Shown here: piece after piece, positions 23,517 through 35,034 of the stretch
Position numbering within the stretch: the stretch's first letter is position 1
How the letters are laid out: the number at the start of each line of letters is the position of its first letter
Translations under genes and position numbers: made by a program
From: Daldinia sp. FL1419
Taxonomy: Eukaryota; Ascomycota; Sordariomycetes; Xylariales; Hypoxylaceae
DNA: 64,000 nucleotides
Assembly (NCBI GenBank): GCA_025201765.1
Contig: MU623458.1
Location: 53,347-117,346, forward strand
Reading direction: 5' to 3'
The notes under the pieces: generated by a model
What the model was told of the DNA's origin: nothing
Databases searched by the model: none
Seen by the model: only the letters and a program-made list of their open reading frames with translations

Positions 23517-24430
23517 GAACCGAGGCCTTGTCAAGCAAGATCTTGACAACGTGTTGCAAAAAGGAATGGATGATTCACGAATTACCAGAGGGAGTATCAT
23601 ATGATTTTGAACCTTGTCATAACATACCGGATTGTGGGTATGCTTATTCGATCGTATCGGGAGTACCGCACCGTCGGGACGTGGGAATGGGGGGGATACG
23701 TAATAAAGGGATAGTTTAGTTCCCCTGCAGTTAGTTCGTTTTCTTGGAGTGCTCACTGTTGTACTGCACCACATCGCGCAGCTCTTGATCAGAATAATAA
23801 TAAAAAACCAAAAAAAAAAAAAAAAAAACCCCAAACAAAAAACCTTCTATAGTACGTACGTGCAAGTTATTTTCTATGCAACAACTCTATTCACGCATGC
23901 CCCCGTGCTCCGTAAAGGGATAGAACTTGATTACACGTAGAGAGCAAGCCCAACTTTGCCCAGACCCTGGGGTCCCTTTTTTTTTGCATCTAGATCCACG
24001 AATTCAATGTCAAAGGTCAGTTTTGCAACTGCCGCGTCTCCATGGAGAGATGCCAAAACTCGCCCCCCCAAAACGTTGCTCATCTACCTCGGATACGTTT
24101 CTGTGCGACTACCCTTCCGTATCGTTTCGTCCGACTAACTATGCTGTACTAAGAGGTCCGTCCTATTGGCCTTTACCACCCTCGGTTGATCCCTCACTGT
24201 CTTTGCTCGCTGCGTGTTCCAAATCTCCTCTAAGTTTTAGGACGCGTGGGAAAAACGCCGCAGAAACCCAATAACTACGTAATACAAAAGGTATATCCGG
24301 CCCGTCGGCTACTAATAATCGGCCAGGATCCTCATTGGGTTCCTTCCGCGGTACTTAGCTGGGCCCTAAGGAGATATAGGGAGCACATTAGCACTCCTGG
24401 TAGTAGGCTTTGATGAAACATTGTACGAAT
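23517..24430. other. Intergenic with homopolymer runs
   Basis: An 18-base A run at about 23811-23828, further A/C and T runs (to about 23990) and AT-rich spacer. No supported gene. The 3' end of the Ubp15 gene abuts the right side. Confidence 0.55.
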
Positions 24431-27400
24431 CTACTTGAGGAACATTTCTCCCCCATTCCGCGTTGTTCTCGAACGATCCAAATGGTCCAGCCCAAGCACG
24501 ACGTCGTCTTCTATGGTGCCTCCCTCATCGAAAAGCACATCATCTGCATCATGTTAGCTACGCTTAGCAAACACCGTAGCCTGATCCCTTACCGTCGTTG
24601 ATATAAGCCGGCTTCTGAAATCGTTGCACTATCGCGAATTTGATTTTCTCAAACGCCTTGCCCTTGATGCCCGTCCGGTTTTCCAGTCGCTTCTTTGTCT
24701 CGGAGAAGGGTTCACCCTGGCCTGAATTAGTTCGATTCTCGCGCGCTTGTATAAAACGTAGATTTACCTCTTTGAGAAGGAATTTGAATGGGATTCCATG
24801 GACCCGACTGGGATCGGTCTGGAAATGGACCACTTTGATGAAATCTCTCTCGTCCGCGTCTATTTCCTCCTCTGGGATTCGCTCAGCTATCACGTCGGTG
24901 TAATCATTAATACTAAGAACTGGATAGTTAGGCGCAAGTTCCCGATGAAATTTGTGATGATGAATCTCATAAACTCTAATTCGACCACCTTCGCTTTCAT
25001 CCTTGATTTGCGCCTTCTTTACGAACGCTTGGACGAGATCCTCGATATGGCCTTGCTTATTTACCAAGACGTCGAATGTTTCCTAGAAAAATTGCTCGTT
25101 AGATACCGTCTATTTATGTTATGCGTAGAAAAACTTACGGCCTTGGTCATGCCTTCACTCAACCAAGTCACCTTGACATTCTTCTTCGTATCTAGCTCCG
25201 CGAGGCTCATATCTAGAACTTCAAAGAAAAGCGAGTTGGGCTTGGTCTGTAATGTTTGTTGGGTGTAGTTATTCGGGTTCAGTATGGTGCCAAGATTCTG
25301 GCTGGCGGCCCTTCGAACTGCTGCTTTGGGACTGCCCGTCGAAGCATTCGCCGTAAAAAAGCGGATATGAGTAGGGTCTACACCTAGCTCCTCGCCGACT
25401 CGCTCCGAAAGTTGGTCGTAAGTAATTTTTGTACTCAATGTAAGAATAAAAGTCTGGTAGTCGGTCTTCTCGCAGCGAGGGTGAGGGTCGAACCTTACTT
25501 CTCGCTTGTTGCAGAGGAAGTCGTAGAATCCCTTGGCATCATCATATCGGTCCCATCGTTTAGGCGTTTCCTCTGAGCTCTTATTAAGGTGAGAAAGTTT
25601 CCCAAGAAGCTCGGCCGATTTCCTTTCGACGATTCTCTGGAAGCATATAATATCGCCGTCTTGAAGCTCAGCAGCTTTCAAAGTTTGTTTCGCCTTAAGA
25701 CTCTCAATCATTGCTGGCTTGATTTCTTCCCACATGGCTAACTGTTCTCCCGAAGGTAACTTGTCGCCCCAACCCATCTTCTTGGCGATCACGGGTACTA
25801 GATCTTCGACCTTCTTCTCTTTGCTCACGTAAATGTGGCCCACTCCTTCCAAAGTTTGCCTTTCCGCGTCGAAGTGTTTCAAGAAAAGGAGTATTAGGTC
25901 GTTCTTTACAATGACACCATTGGCATTGCTTTGATAAGTGGGCCAAATGGCTTGTCCTTCAGCATCGACCTCTTCCGCAACTTCTGCCCATACTCTCAAG
26001 GCATAATCTCTATTGGCTGTGGCCATTCGTTGATAAGTTTCTTCTATTGTTGGTCGCATGTCCATAATCGGCTGATCAGGTCTAGTGGTCTTGTTCTGGC
26101 GATTTACCATAATCCACAAGCGAATTCTCTTGGGATCTTGATTGGTGTCGTGGGCAATGAGCGCAACGAGCTCCTCGATAGTGGTTTGCTTTTTCGTGCG
26201 ATAGAATCGAGGAGCTGCTGGATCTTCGGCAGGGTTAGAGTCAAAGTTAGTAAGGTCGGTAGAACCGTGTCGCTTGAAAGTTTCTTCTGTGATGACCTTA
26301 ACCGGAAGGTAGAGGTGCTGCTCTTCACGTTCTCTTCTCTTAGCTTCACGTGCGGCAGCCTCCTCATCCAGACGTTTTTCTGATATGATAAATTAGCCCA
26401 ACCCTCAAATTAGATTATGTTGTTTTGGTGAACTTACGGAGATGCGGCGGGCAATCTTCTTTCTTGACTGGTGTCAAAACTTGATCCAGGCGAGACTCTC
26501 GGATATATACCAACATATATGCACTCATCTGACGCATGATTGGAGACTTCTTCTGGAGACCTGTGCGGGACTGTAAAAGCGAGGCCGGGTACTCACCCCC
26601 AAAGTTTTCCTCTAGGGTCTCCCGAATGGTTGCTTTGGTGACTTTGTCATCGTCGAATTTATAGAACCAACCATCCTTGTTAGGCTTGAGGTAGGCATAG
26701 TAATGGCCAGCGTTCAAATCCCCACTATGCACCAGGACACCGTGGAGTTTATATATCCATGGTTCGGTCTTGTCAGCATCCTGGTCAAGATAAGGTGATA
26801 GGTCCAGAACCTCGGGAAATTCGAAACGGTCATTGATCTTCATCATTGTATCACGCTGGATATCGTACTCGAACCGCTTTAAATGTAGATGTAGTACTTC
26901 AGGAAAACTCTTGAATATTACACCCTTGCGAGCGTCCTGATACTTGAATTCGTCACCTGCCCAGTATTTGTTGTCGCCATCAAGAGTCTCTTGCTGGATA
27001 TAATCTTTGAAGCTCTCTTCGAGATTTGGTATTCCGCGAACATTGAGTTGGATGTCCCAGAAATCTTCAATTCGGCTGGATTCATATTCAACATCGATGC
27101 AAGAGACATACGTCTTTACCTTCCCGCTGAGCATACGGGGAAGGGCGTCTTCGGCTGCGGTGCCCTTCATCCTCTCCTCCATGCGTTCGATTAACTTACG
27201 AGACAGCTCCTGCACATCTTGCTGTTCGAAGATATGCCGTGTGTCCCAACCAAATGATTTGGTTAGCTCATTGGTACTCACAGCCTGATTTGAAATTTGG
27301 AGTTGGTAAAATAGTCTTTGTAGGGTATAGGCGCTATTTGTTATGCTCTCATCTTCCGCAGTTGGGATTTCATAAACGGCCTAAAACACATCAGCGCATC

Positions 27401-28686
27401 TCCTTTCATATTTGGTAGATTTCCCGCCAGAGGGATATTTTTCTTACCTTTCGGAAAGCGTTCGTGAAAAACAACGATTGCAGTAGTGAATTAAGGTAGC
27501 ATGTGGCGCCCTGGTTCTTGAGGCCAACGTAACCGGTTTCCTTCTTAGAATCGTAGTTATTAAAGTTGTGCCATAACACACCCGTCTCGTCTTTGACCAC
27601 TCTGACGTACGCAGTGATATTGACGGAATCGTTTTCGACGAGTGGACGGCTGGAATTATCCCACGGCTGCTGAAACATTTTCCTTAACTCGAGAAACCGT
27701 GTGAAGCCCCAATCACTCTCCTCCTTTGTAAAACGATGGTGGGCGGTATGGTGATAGAAGAGAGATGGGTCATTAATATTCCACATGACCAGGCCGAACT
27801 GCACACAACAGCTCCAGTCCTCGGGTATGCTATTGGCGTCTTGGAAGCCATGCTCAAGATATATCGAAGACTGGTCGACATTGTTTCCAAAAGGGAAGAG
27901 AAGAATCCGCCTGTTCAACCAAGTCAGCAACCCAACTCTTCAAATAAGGGTTTCTGATAGGTTCTTGCCATGGGTATCCACCAGCTTGAAATACAGGGCC
28001 GTGCTCCTTCTTAGACAGCGCTCTCCAATTTTGTACAGTCCATGTATTGACAACATCCTCTAAAACTTCAGGCTCGTCTAGGAGAGGTAGTAGCACTAGC
28101 TCTTTCATAGCCTCAACTGGAATGTGAAAATCTGTTAGCGGGAACTTCTGCTAAGATGAAGGGCATCTGATATATGATATCCTGGGTTTGTACGCACAAT
28201 CGGTGGCCAATATAGGGCTGTCGAGATTCTCAGCATCGTTATCCAGTTGTTCTGGATTAATCTCTGTGACTTGATCTTTCTCGTTTAGGGTCGGCTGAAC
28301 GACCATCTCGTCCTGGGTGTCGACCACCATCTCGTTCGGCGAGTGGATTTCGGAATCGTAGCTCTAATAGGCGAAGAATACCGTTAGCTGGCTCTAAACT
28401 TATGATTGGAAGTAGATAAGTTGGGTCGGCGTTTATGTCATCAGTGATTTGATTGGAATTTGAAATTTGTCTTGGAGTCGGCCTTGGAGTCGACCTGGAA
28501 AAGTCTAGGTAAAATAGGGCGCGCACGAATAGGGAAAGATTGTTCAATAAAGAGACTATCGCGTGGCGTTTCTTTGGTAAAGCCGAGCAGTGAGAGTAGC
28601 GAAAGTAATCAAAGTAGTTGTAAATAGTGCTTTAATGTGCCAAATGTATTATTTGTGCTAAAATATTAGGGATATGAGCTTACCAT
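24431..28686 (-). CDS. ubp15: Ubiquitin carboxyl-terminal hydrolase of USP7/Ubp15 type
   Basis: This is a deubiquitinating cysteine protease. The model is complement(24431..24543, 24593..24716, 24768..25082, 25139..26379, 26438..27380, 27448..27910, 27969..28116, 28198..28363, 28684..28686), 1171 aa, phases consistent. An N-terminal MATH/TRAF domain (TWTVQNWRALSKKEHGPVF, GGYPWRILLFPFGN) is followed by the peptidase C19 domain. That domain has the Cys box GLKNQGATCYLNSLLQSLFF and the His box HSGDLNAGHYYAYLKP, then SAYMLVYIRES. The C-terminal half carries the Ubl-type USP7/ICP0-binding repeats (RIRLWIMVNRQNKTTRP, KEGEPFSETKKRLENRTG) and ends in GLDHLDRSRTTRNGG. The 27968-27911 intron starts with GC. 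The first coding exon is proposed as a lone ATG. If that is wrong, the in-frame ATG at 28330 would start the protein. Confidence 0.92.
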
Positions 28687-30862
28687 GATTGCCTATGATT
28701 CAATATTTAACAGTTATATCCTAGGGTCTTTGCTGCCGTCTTCCGGACTCAACGTCGAGTGATCCTCCCCGAACCCGTAAGATAAAAAAAAATATCGTCG
28801 AGGTCTTAGCTGCACACAGCGGGGCTACGATGGGTGGCGTGGAAAGGAATAGCGAGAGAAGGAGAGGCAACCAAGCTCACTACTTCCAGCGACTTGTAGC
28901 TAAAAAAGCAGTCGGGGGAGCTAGGACCGGGGAATGACGAAGATACGCGACTAAGCGCACGTTGGAGAAAATAAAAAAACTAAACTGTAGATTGGAGGAA
29001 GGAGAAATGATCCTAAAAGAAAGAAAACGGAGGTGAAGCTCTAGTTTAGAGAATTGCTTCATCAACTTGGTACAAAAGTACTAAGACCAACAAGCGCTAG
29101 GTGCAGTTTTTAGCAGTTTAGGTGGGAGTAGAAGAAGTGGGCTGTAAAACCTCAGGTCCATACGTGTACATGTAGCGGCGTACTCTTTTTGGACAAGCAG
29201 ATGGAGACGCGGAGGTAGAAGGCGTAGCGGGGAGTGGGGAGGAGAATGGACGAATTCGCTATTGAGTTACTGTTCTCTTTCCCTCTCTCTTTTTTCCTTC
29301 TTCCTCATCAAAGGTAGCAGAGCATGGGTTATGTATGCAAGTACCTACCTACCTATAACGTACAGTAGGGATCGTTCACTGTATGAAGACGGGGCGTTTC
29401 GAAACCTTACCTACGCGGGTGAATGTTTTCGAAGGTAGCCTATACCTTGTGACCGATCGTATTTATAGGTGGGACCTTTACTTTCTTCTAGAATGCCAAT
29501 GTACATTAGACTTGGGCGTAAGGCATTTGTCTACAGCAGGAAGTCGCTGACTAAATGGATGTACTTATTGAGGAAGCCCCGCCAATACCTTTCAATTGGC
29601 AATGACGTTACTACCGTCAAGCATTTTGGCATCCACACGGCCGAGGCAGCGAGTGGGATTTCTTCATCTGGAGGATAGGGCTACTAGTGAGACAAACAAA
29701 GAATAGGTGGTGACCCTATCCCATCAGTCGCCAGCGAGAATTAATTGCGCAGTCTTGGCATACCTCCCCAAATTCAACATCACTTAATATCTTCAATATC
29801 TTCAACTCAAAAAAATTACAAAAAATACTAGAATTTAATTGAATTTTTTCTAATTTAATTAGTAAAAAATTCGTATAATTTACGCTTATTTTGGTAGTAT
29901 AATTGGTATAGTTTACAATAAGTATCAATATAAGAAAGGGTTGGAATTTTTAAGGTAGAATGCCAAGACTGCGCAATCAATTTTCTCTTCTGACGGCCCA
30001 TACTTATATGCAATGTTCCTTACTTATGTCCACACAAGGTAGAGACCGTGTTGATGAAAAAATTGAAGGCATGTACGTGCGTCATAATATGGTATGGGCA
30101 TCAAGAGCACAATTCCAAAGTTGCCTAAGCCACAATTGGATATAACGTATTAATCGACACAAATAAGTAGAAAGCACAAGCAGATCTTCAATAACTACCT
30201 ACCTACCTGTTATATCGTAGAAAAGCATGTTTGTCTGTTTGTCTTATTTATTTCTCTGATAAGTTCTGATTTTTGATCAATAAGGCGTGAAGCACTTTGC
30301 TATAGCAGAACGACTTCAATCTTCCTATACAAAAATAACTATGAAATCGAAGTAACTAAATAAGTTAAAAGGATACTAATTTCTTTTGGAGCCTGGGATT
30401 GCTTGTTCTTGTTCATGTACCTGGAATCTTGTACCGATAGTACCTGTGTGGGGTATGATTTTCGCTCTGCAAGCTGCAAGCGTACACTAAGCCGGGCAGG
30501 TCCTTTGCACTTGAATACTAAGAACCTTCTTTCAAGAGTCATAGGTCAGTACTTCGTCACCCGTCGACCCCGTCCATTAGCCACAGCAGCACTACATTCT
30601 TCCCTCCTTAAATACATGTAACCGCATTCATCCAGCGAAAACCCCAGCGAAAACCCAAGCGAAACCCGGAGAACGTGTGCTCCCCCCTATCAATGACCTA
30701 GAGAATCCTCGCGGAACGGAACATGTGAGGGTGACAACTCTAAACGCAAACACATACTCTCTCCAAAAAACCAAGAGCGCCGCATTCTTTCTTTTCTCGC
30801 TCGCTCTTGCGTACTGCCATTTAAATTTATTATATCGTTCACTCTGGCATGGAATCATCGGC
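28687..30862. other. Divergent intergenic region with a MITE-like element
   Basis: This 2.2 kb lies between Ubp15 and the PDK gene. It contains the inverted-repeat element at about 29736-29987, pyrimidine tracts near 29275-29300 and AT-rich spacer. No protein gene is supported. Confidence 0.55.
29736..29987. mobile_element. MITE-like inverted-repeat element, about 250 bp
   Basis: Two arms in opposite orientation share a perfect 17-bp core (29744-29760 against 29961-29977). Imperfect similarity extends over about 30-35 bp (29736-29765 against 29953-29987). The interior is extremely AT-rich with smaller palindromes and no coding frame. Size, terminal inverted repeats and AT-rich filling fit a non-autonomous DNA transposon (MITE). 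I could not see a clear target-site duplication, so the ends are approximate. Confidence 0.55.
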
Positions 30863-32396
30863 ATGTTACCATTCGCGGTGCAAGATGCCACCAAAGCCCT
30901 GCGGTTGACCTCCCGCCCGCGAGCTTCGTTTATACTAGCTAGGGTCCCTTATTCGCCTTTACTCGCCTCAAGACTTCTACCCGACCGTAATATTTCCAAT
31001 ATACAAAGCAAGAGGTGGTCTCACACGGCGAAATGGAGGCCCGTACAGGTCCTAGATGAGTATGGTGCTCCCGATCAGCATCTGCTCGTAGTATATATAT
31101 CGTGTGACTAACAGTAGCTCGCCTATATGAATTCAGATGGGTGATGAAGGAAGCTCGACCCATTAGCTTGCGACAATTGATGGTATTCGGCCGATCATTG
31201 ACTGAGGCGCGACTGATTAGCTCCGCGAACTACGTTCGCACTGAACTCCCCACAAGAATTGCCCACCGGATCCGCGACATGCAGCGCTTACCCTACGTGG
31301 TTGTCACAAATCCGCATATTAGCGATGTATACGAGCTTTATTATACTGCCTTTGACACATTCCGCCGAATTAGAGAGGTCAAGACGCTAGAAGACAATGA
31401 ACATCTCTGTAAAGAGATCGCTAAGATGCTGCGCGCCCACTTGACTGTAATACCGAAGTTAGCCATGGGTATACTCGAGTGCAGTGGCTTAATGCCTGCG
31501 GCTGAGCTGGATCACTTTATGAACACAATATTGAGATCCGTAAGTAGGTCCGCAAGAAATTTAAATACGACCGGAACTAATGCTATCGTTGATAGAGGAT
31601 ATCCCGTAGAGTAATCGCAGAACAGCACCTTGCCCTGACCGAGACCTTCAACTCGCATTGGTTCTCTCCCGGAGCTAAGCTCTCCGAGTCCGAATTCATC
31701 GGCGAGGTATTCATCAAGTGCATAGCTCGAGACGTAATCGAGCACTGCGCAAAAGCTGTTCAGGACCTCGCCCGCTCCGCCAATGGACCCGATACAAAGA
31801 TCCCCGAGATCAAGATCAACGGGCACATGGACTCCTCGTTCCCCTACATCCTAAGCCACCTAGAATATATCATAGGCGAGCTCCTTCGGAATTCGGTCCA
31901 GGCTGTCATCGAGAAGCATCAGAAAAGTAAAGATCCCAACTCTAACCCGCCGCCTATAGAGGTTACCTTGTGCGAGGCCCAGCAGCACGTCATCATCCGT
32001 ATCTCGGACCAGGGCGGTGGTATTCCGCGAGACATCCTCCCGTATCTGTGGTCCTTCGGCAAAGGACCGCTCAAAAACCAGCGCCTCGAAAACCTCGGCC
32101 AGGTTCCACTTATGGCTGCCACACTACAGGAGCTTAGGGTCGACGACGGGAAACTCCGCGGATTACAAAGTGAACGGTCAGGTCACGATAGCTCCCTCTC
32201 TTCGCTATCCACTCGCCCGCCTAACCTCCGCCTCGGGATGGGTCTCCCGCTAAGTCGGGTCTACGCTGAGTACTGGGCCGGAAGCCTGGAATTACATAGC
32301 TTAGAAGGGTACGGTGTAGACGCGTTCCTGCAAATCTCAAAGTTGGGGAATAAGAACGAACAGCTAGCTACGAGAGCAGCAATGGACGCCGTTTAG
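30863..32396 (+). CDS. Mitochondrial pyruvate/branched-chain dehydrogenase kinase family (PDK/Pkp)
   Basis: This kinase family phosphorylates and inactivates the E1 subunit of mitochondrial 2-oxoacid dehydrogenase complexes. The model is join(30863..31059, 31137..31539, 31596..32396), 466 aa, phases consistent. The N-terminus has Arg and almost no acidic residues, as in a presequence. The four-helix part shows PISLRQLMVFGRS, ELPTRIAHRIRDMQRLPY and LDHFMNTILRSRISRRVIAEQH. The GHKL ATP-binding domain shows the N box HLEYIIGELLRNSVQAV, the G1 box ISDQGGGIP and the G2 box LGMGLPLSRVYAEYW. These box variants look closer to yeast Pkp2 than to animal PDKs, an inference from memory. A 20-codon uORF overlaps the start out of frame (see findings). 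Which E1 it targets cannot be told from sequence. Confidence 0.9.
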
Positions 32397-33034
32397 TAGC
32401 GGGAATGTTCCAACGCTAATACTTGGCTGCATAATTACGAGATGGGAAGGGATGGGATGAATATTAATTATATCAATACAAGTAGTATCGATTCAATATT
32501 ACATGGATGGGATCAGATGTAGCATAAAACACGCCATAGGGTCTAGGTCGTCGACTAGGTTTTGAGAGTGAGCAAATACATAGAATTTTACAACATAAAC
32601 GGGAACGAGAAGCCTCGGTTTTGCTTTACTGGTATCATAGAAATTTGCGATTACATCGTAAAATAAACCTAACTGATCTGGAGAGAAACGGAGGTCACAA
32701 ATCGGACCTCCAAAAGGGAGAATATTTTGATATCGCAGGTAAGCCACAACACGCTTGCCGGTCCATAACCCTCCTTTCCCTGCCACCAGCAGACGTGAAA
32801 ACAACCACCAAAGGTTAGGACCTCGGCATTCACCTCTCGACACATGTAAATTAGCTTGTAAGCATATCATCCATTAACGACCCATCCGTCATCCCCGTAG
32901 AATCAGAGATTGCTGCTGAGATGCGGCCTTCTCGACAACTCCATACTCCCTACTGGACGGAAGCATTTTAAATTAGCGCTAACGGAATCAAATCGTTTCG
33001 TTGGCGAATTTGGGGGTATATAGAGTAAAACTCC
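32397..33034. other. Convergent intergenic region
   Basis: This lies between the 3' ends of the PDK gene and the septin gene. Probable 3' UTR sequence; nothing coding seen. Confidence 0.6.
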
Positions 33035-34376
33035 TTAGCGGCGGCCGCTGCGGGCAAGACTGCCTTGCATTTGCTCGAGCTCGTTCTCAAGCTGCTTGAT
33101 CTGAGCGTGGGTCTGCTCGAGATCCTTGTTAAGGCGGTCACGTTCGGCGATAAGCTTCTGCTCCCATTGTCGGAATCGTTGCTCCTCAACCTTGACCTGC
33201 TCGGTGAAACGCTTTCGAAGCGCCTCTTCTTCCTCCTTATACTTGGGGTTGTCCAGCTTGCGGGGGCGGGCCTCGCCAAACTTCCGGGTCTCCATCTGTT
33301 GGGCGCGGTATGCTTCGTAGTGCAACTCCTCGGTCGTGTGGATGAGGTCAAGCATGTGCGTGCGGATTAGAATTGAGCGTAGCTTTTTGAAGTCACAATG
33401 GTCTTCGTTCTCGACCTCAGCAACACCCCATGAGTACTGGCGACCCTTTACAATACGTCCATCACCCGTCTTGACGTCCTTCTCTGAGCCGATGACAGCG
33501 AATGGCATAGCAGCCATGAGGCTGCGTGCGTGCTGGGCGGCGGCCTCGTCGTCCTCCTCGACCGGTGGCTGGTAAATCTTGATGCTCTGGGCTTCGATGA
33601 CAGCGCGGATCTAGTTGCATGTTAGAATTGGCACATTAAACATTAGCTTATGAGTAAACATATGTACCTTAGCCTTAAACTTAGCAAGGTCAACCGGGCT
33701 CAGAGTATCCGCCTTGGCAATAACGGGAATGAGGTTGACTCTGGAGCAGAGCCTCTTCATGACTTCGATATCCAGAGGCTTTAAGGTGTGGCCGGTGGGT
33801 CGAATGAAGTACAGGCAAGCATGGACACGGAGGTCGATCTTGTCCTGGCGGCGGGGTTGTTGCTCCTGAAGCATGTAAGACTCATGCTGATCGTCCAAGA
33901 ATTCAATGATGGGCATCCATGAATCTCGGTTGTTCACGTAGTCGCCAAATCCAGGCGTGTCGATGACAGTTAGGCGGACTGTATATATGATAATTAGTAA
34001 ATGGTAATCAAATGACCTTTAGAATAGAGCTAGTACCCTTAAAGAACTTCTCTTCTAGTTCAGCCTTGGTAATCTCAATTTCGACAGTCTTGTCAACCTG
34101 CTTCTGGTGTCGTCGCTTGTGGTCGGCGTAGTTCTTGATAGTCGTCGAGAAGAGAGTGTTGATAAAGGTTGTCTTTCCCAACCCAGATTCACCGGCAACC
34201 TAATATGGGCCATGTTAGTGATATGAGTTACGATAACTTGAAGAGCTAAGCTTGCAAGGGTACAGTACCATAATAGTGAAAGCTGCACCTCTCTTCGCGA
34301 CGATCTTGTGTCGCTGGTTGGGCAGATTGGCAATGCCAATTGGCGACGCGCTTTCGGCAGCGGTGGCAGGAGGCAT
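33035..34376 (-). CDS. cdc12: Septin, Cdc12/AspC group, with a one-base frameshift in this sequence
   Basis: Septins are filament-forming GTP-binding proteins of septa and hyphal tips. The model is complement(33035..33610, 33668..33979, 34037..34199, 34269..34376); about 385 aa if one extra base is ignored. The start region SPIGIANLPNQRHKIVAKRG and the P-loop GESGLGKT (residues 39-46) are intact. So are IEFLDDQHESYMLQEQQPRR, CLYFIRPTGH, LIPVIAKADTL (G4), and a C-terminal coiled coil beginning YKEEEEALRKRFTEQVKVEE. These agree best with yeast Cdc12 (AspC in Aspergillus). In exon 3 the G3 motif (V-I-D-T-P-G-F-G-D) carries one extra base at about 33960-33961. Without correction the frame would stop about 15 codons later. 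No alternative splice choice restores it. Confidence 0.88.
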
Positions 34377-35034
34377 TGTGACGGATTTATTGGGTTAGCT
34401 GTTAGAAAGGGAACCAGATGATTTGATTGTGATGAAATATAAAAGGAATAAGGCCAAGAAAACGACCAAGCCAAATTGTCTTTTTATATTAATTGTCGGG
34501 GAGATGATTCTCTCTGGAGAAGTTATCCGTGAATTAAGAAACCGACGTGTGATGTTGACAGGACAAAAAGGTTCAAGTTGCTTCAGGGGAAAGCGTTGCT
34601 GGTCAAGCAAATTTCCTTACCACAAAACTTCAAGTGCAGGGCAGTCGAAGGGGGGCAGGGATTAAATTGAGTGGCCCCTTTCCCCATTTCGTAGCTATGG
34701 TTCGAGCATTGAAAGCCTTGACCGCCTGCCACTACCCATTCCAATGAAATCTAGCCTGATTGGGCTAGAGAATTAGTGGAGGTAAGTGCCTAACCTAGGT
34801 CGTAACGTAAATCCTAGGAAGGAGTAATTCACCGGTGATTGGTCAGGGAACTTCTCTAAACTAAAACTAAAACTGCTGGAAGCTCTGTGTTATCTGGATA
34901 AAATTATTATCTTATCACTGATAAGAACAAAAAAGTTCTGGGAATAAGATCCGATTCTCTCTCTTCTGGCGCATTGCCGATCGAACAAATCCTCTTTCTG
35001 GTAAGGCTGTCTACATGCCAACTATGTCGTGACA
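34377..35034. promoter_or_regulatory. Shared divergent promoter region, septin and pwp2
   Basis: This 658-bp spacer separates two divergently transcribed genes and so must carry both promoters. I see AT-rich sequence and no obvious TATA box placed for either gene. Confidence 0.5.
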
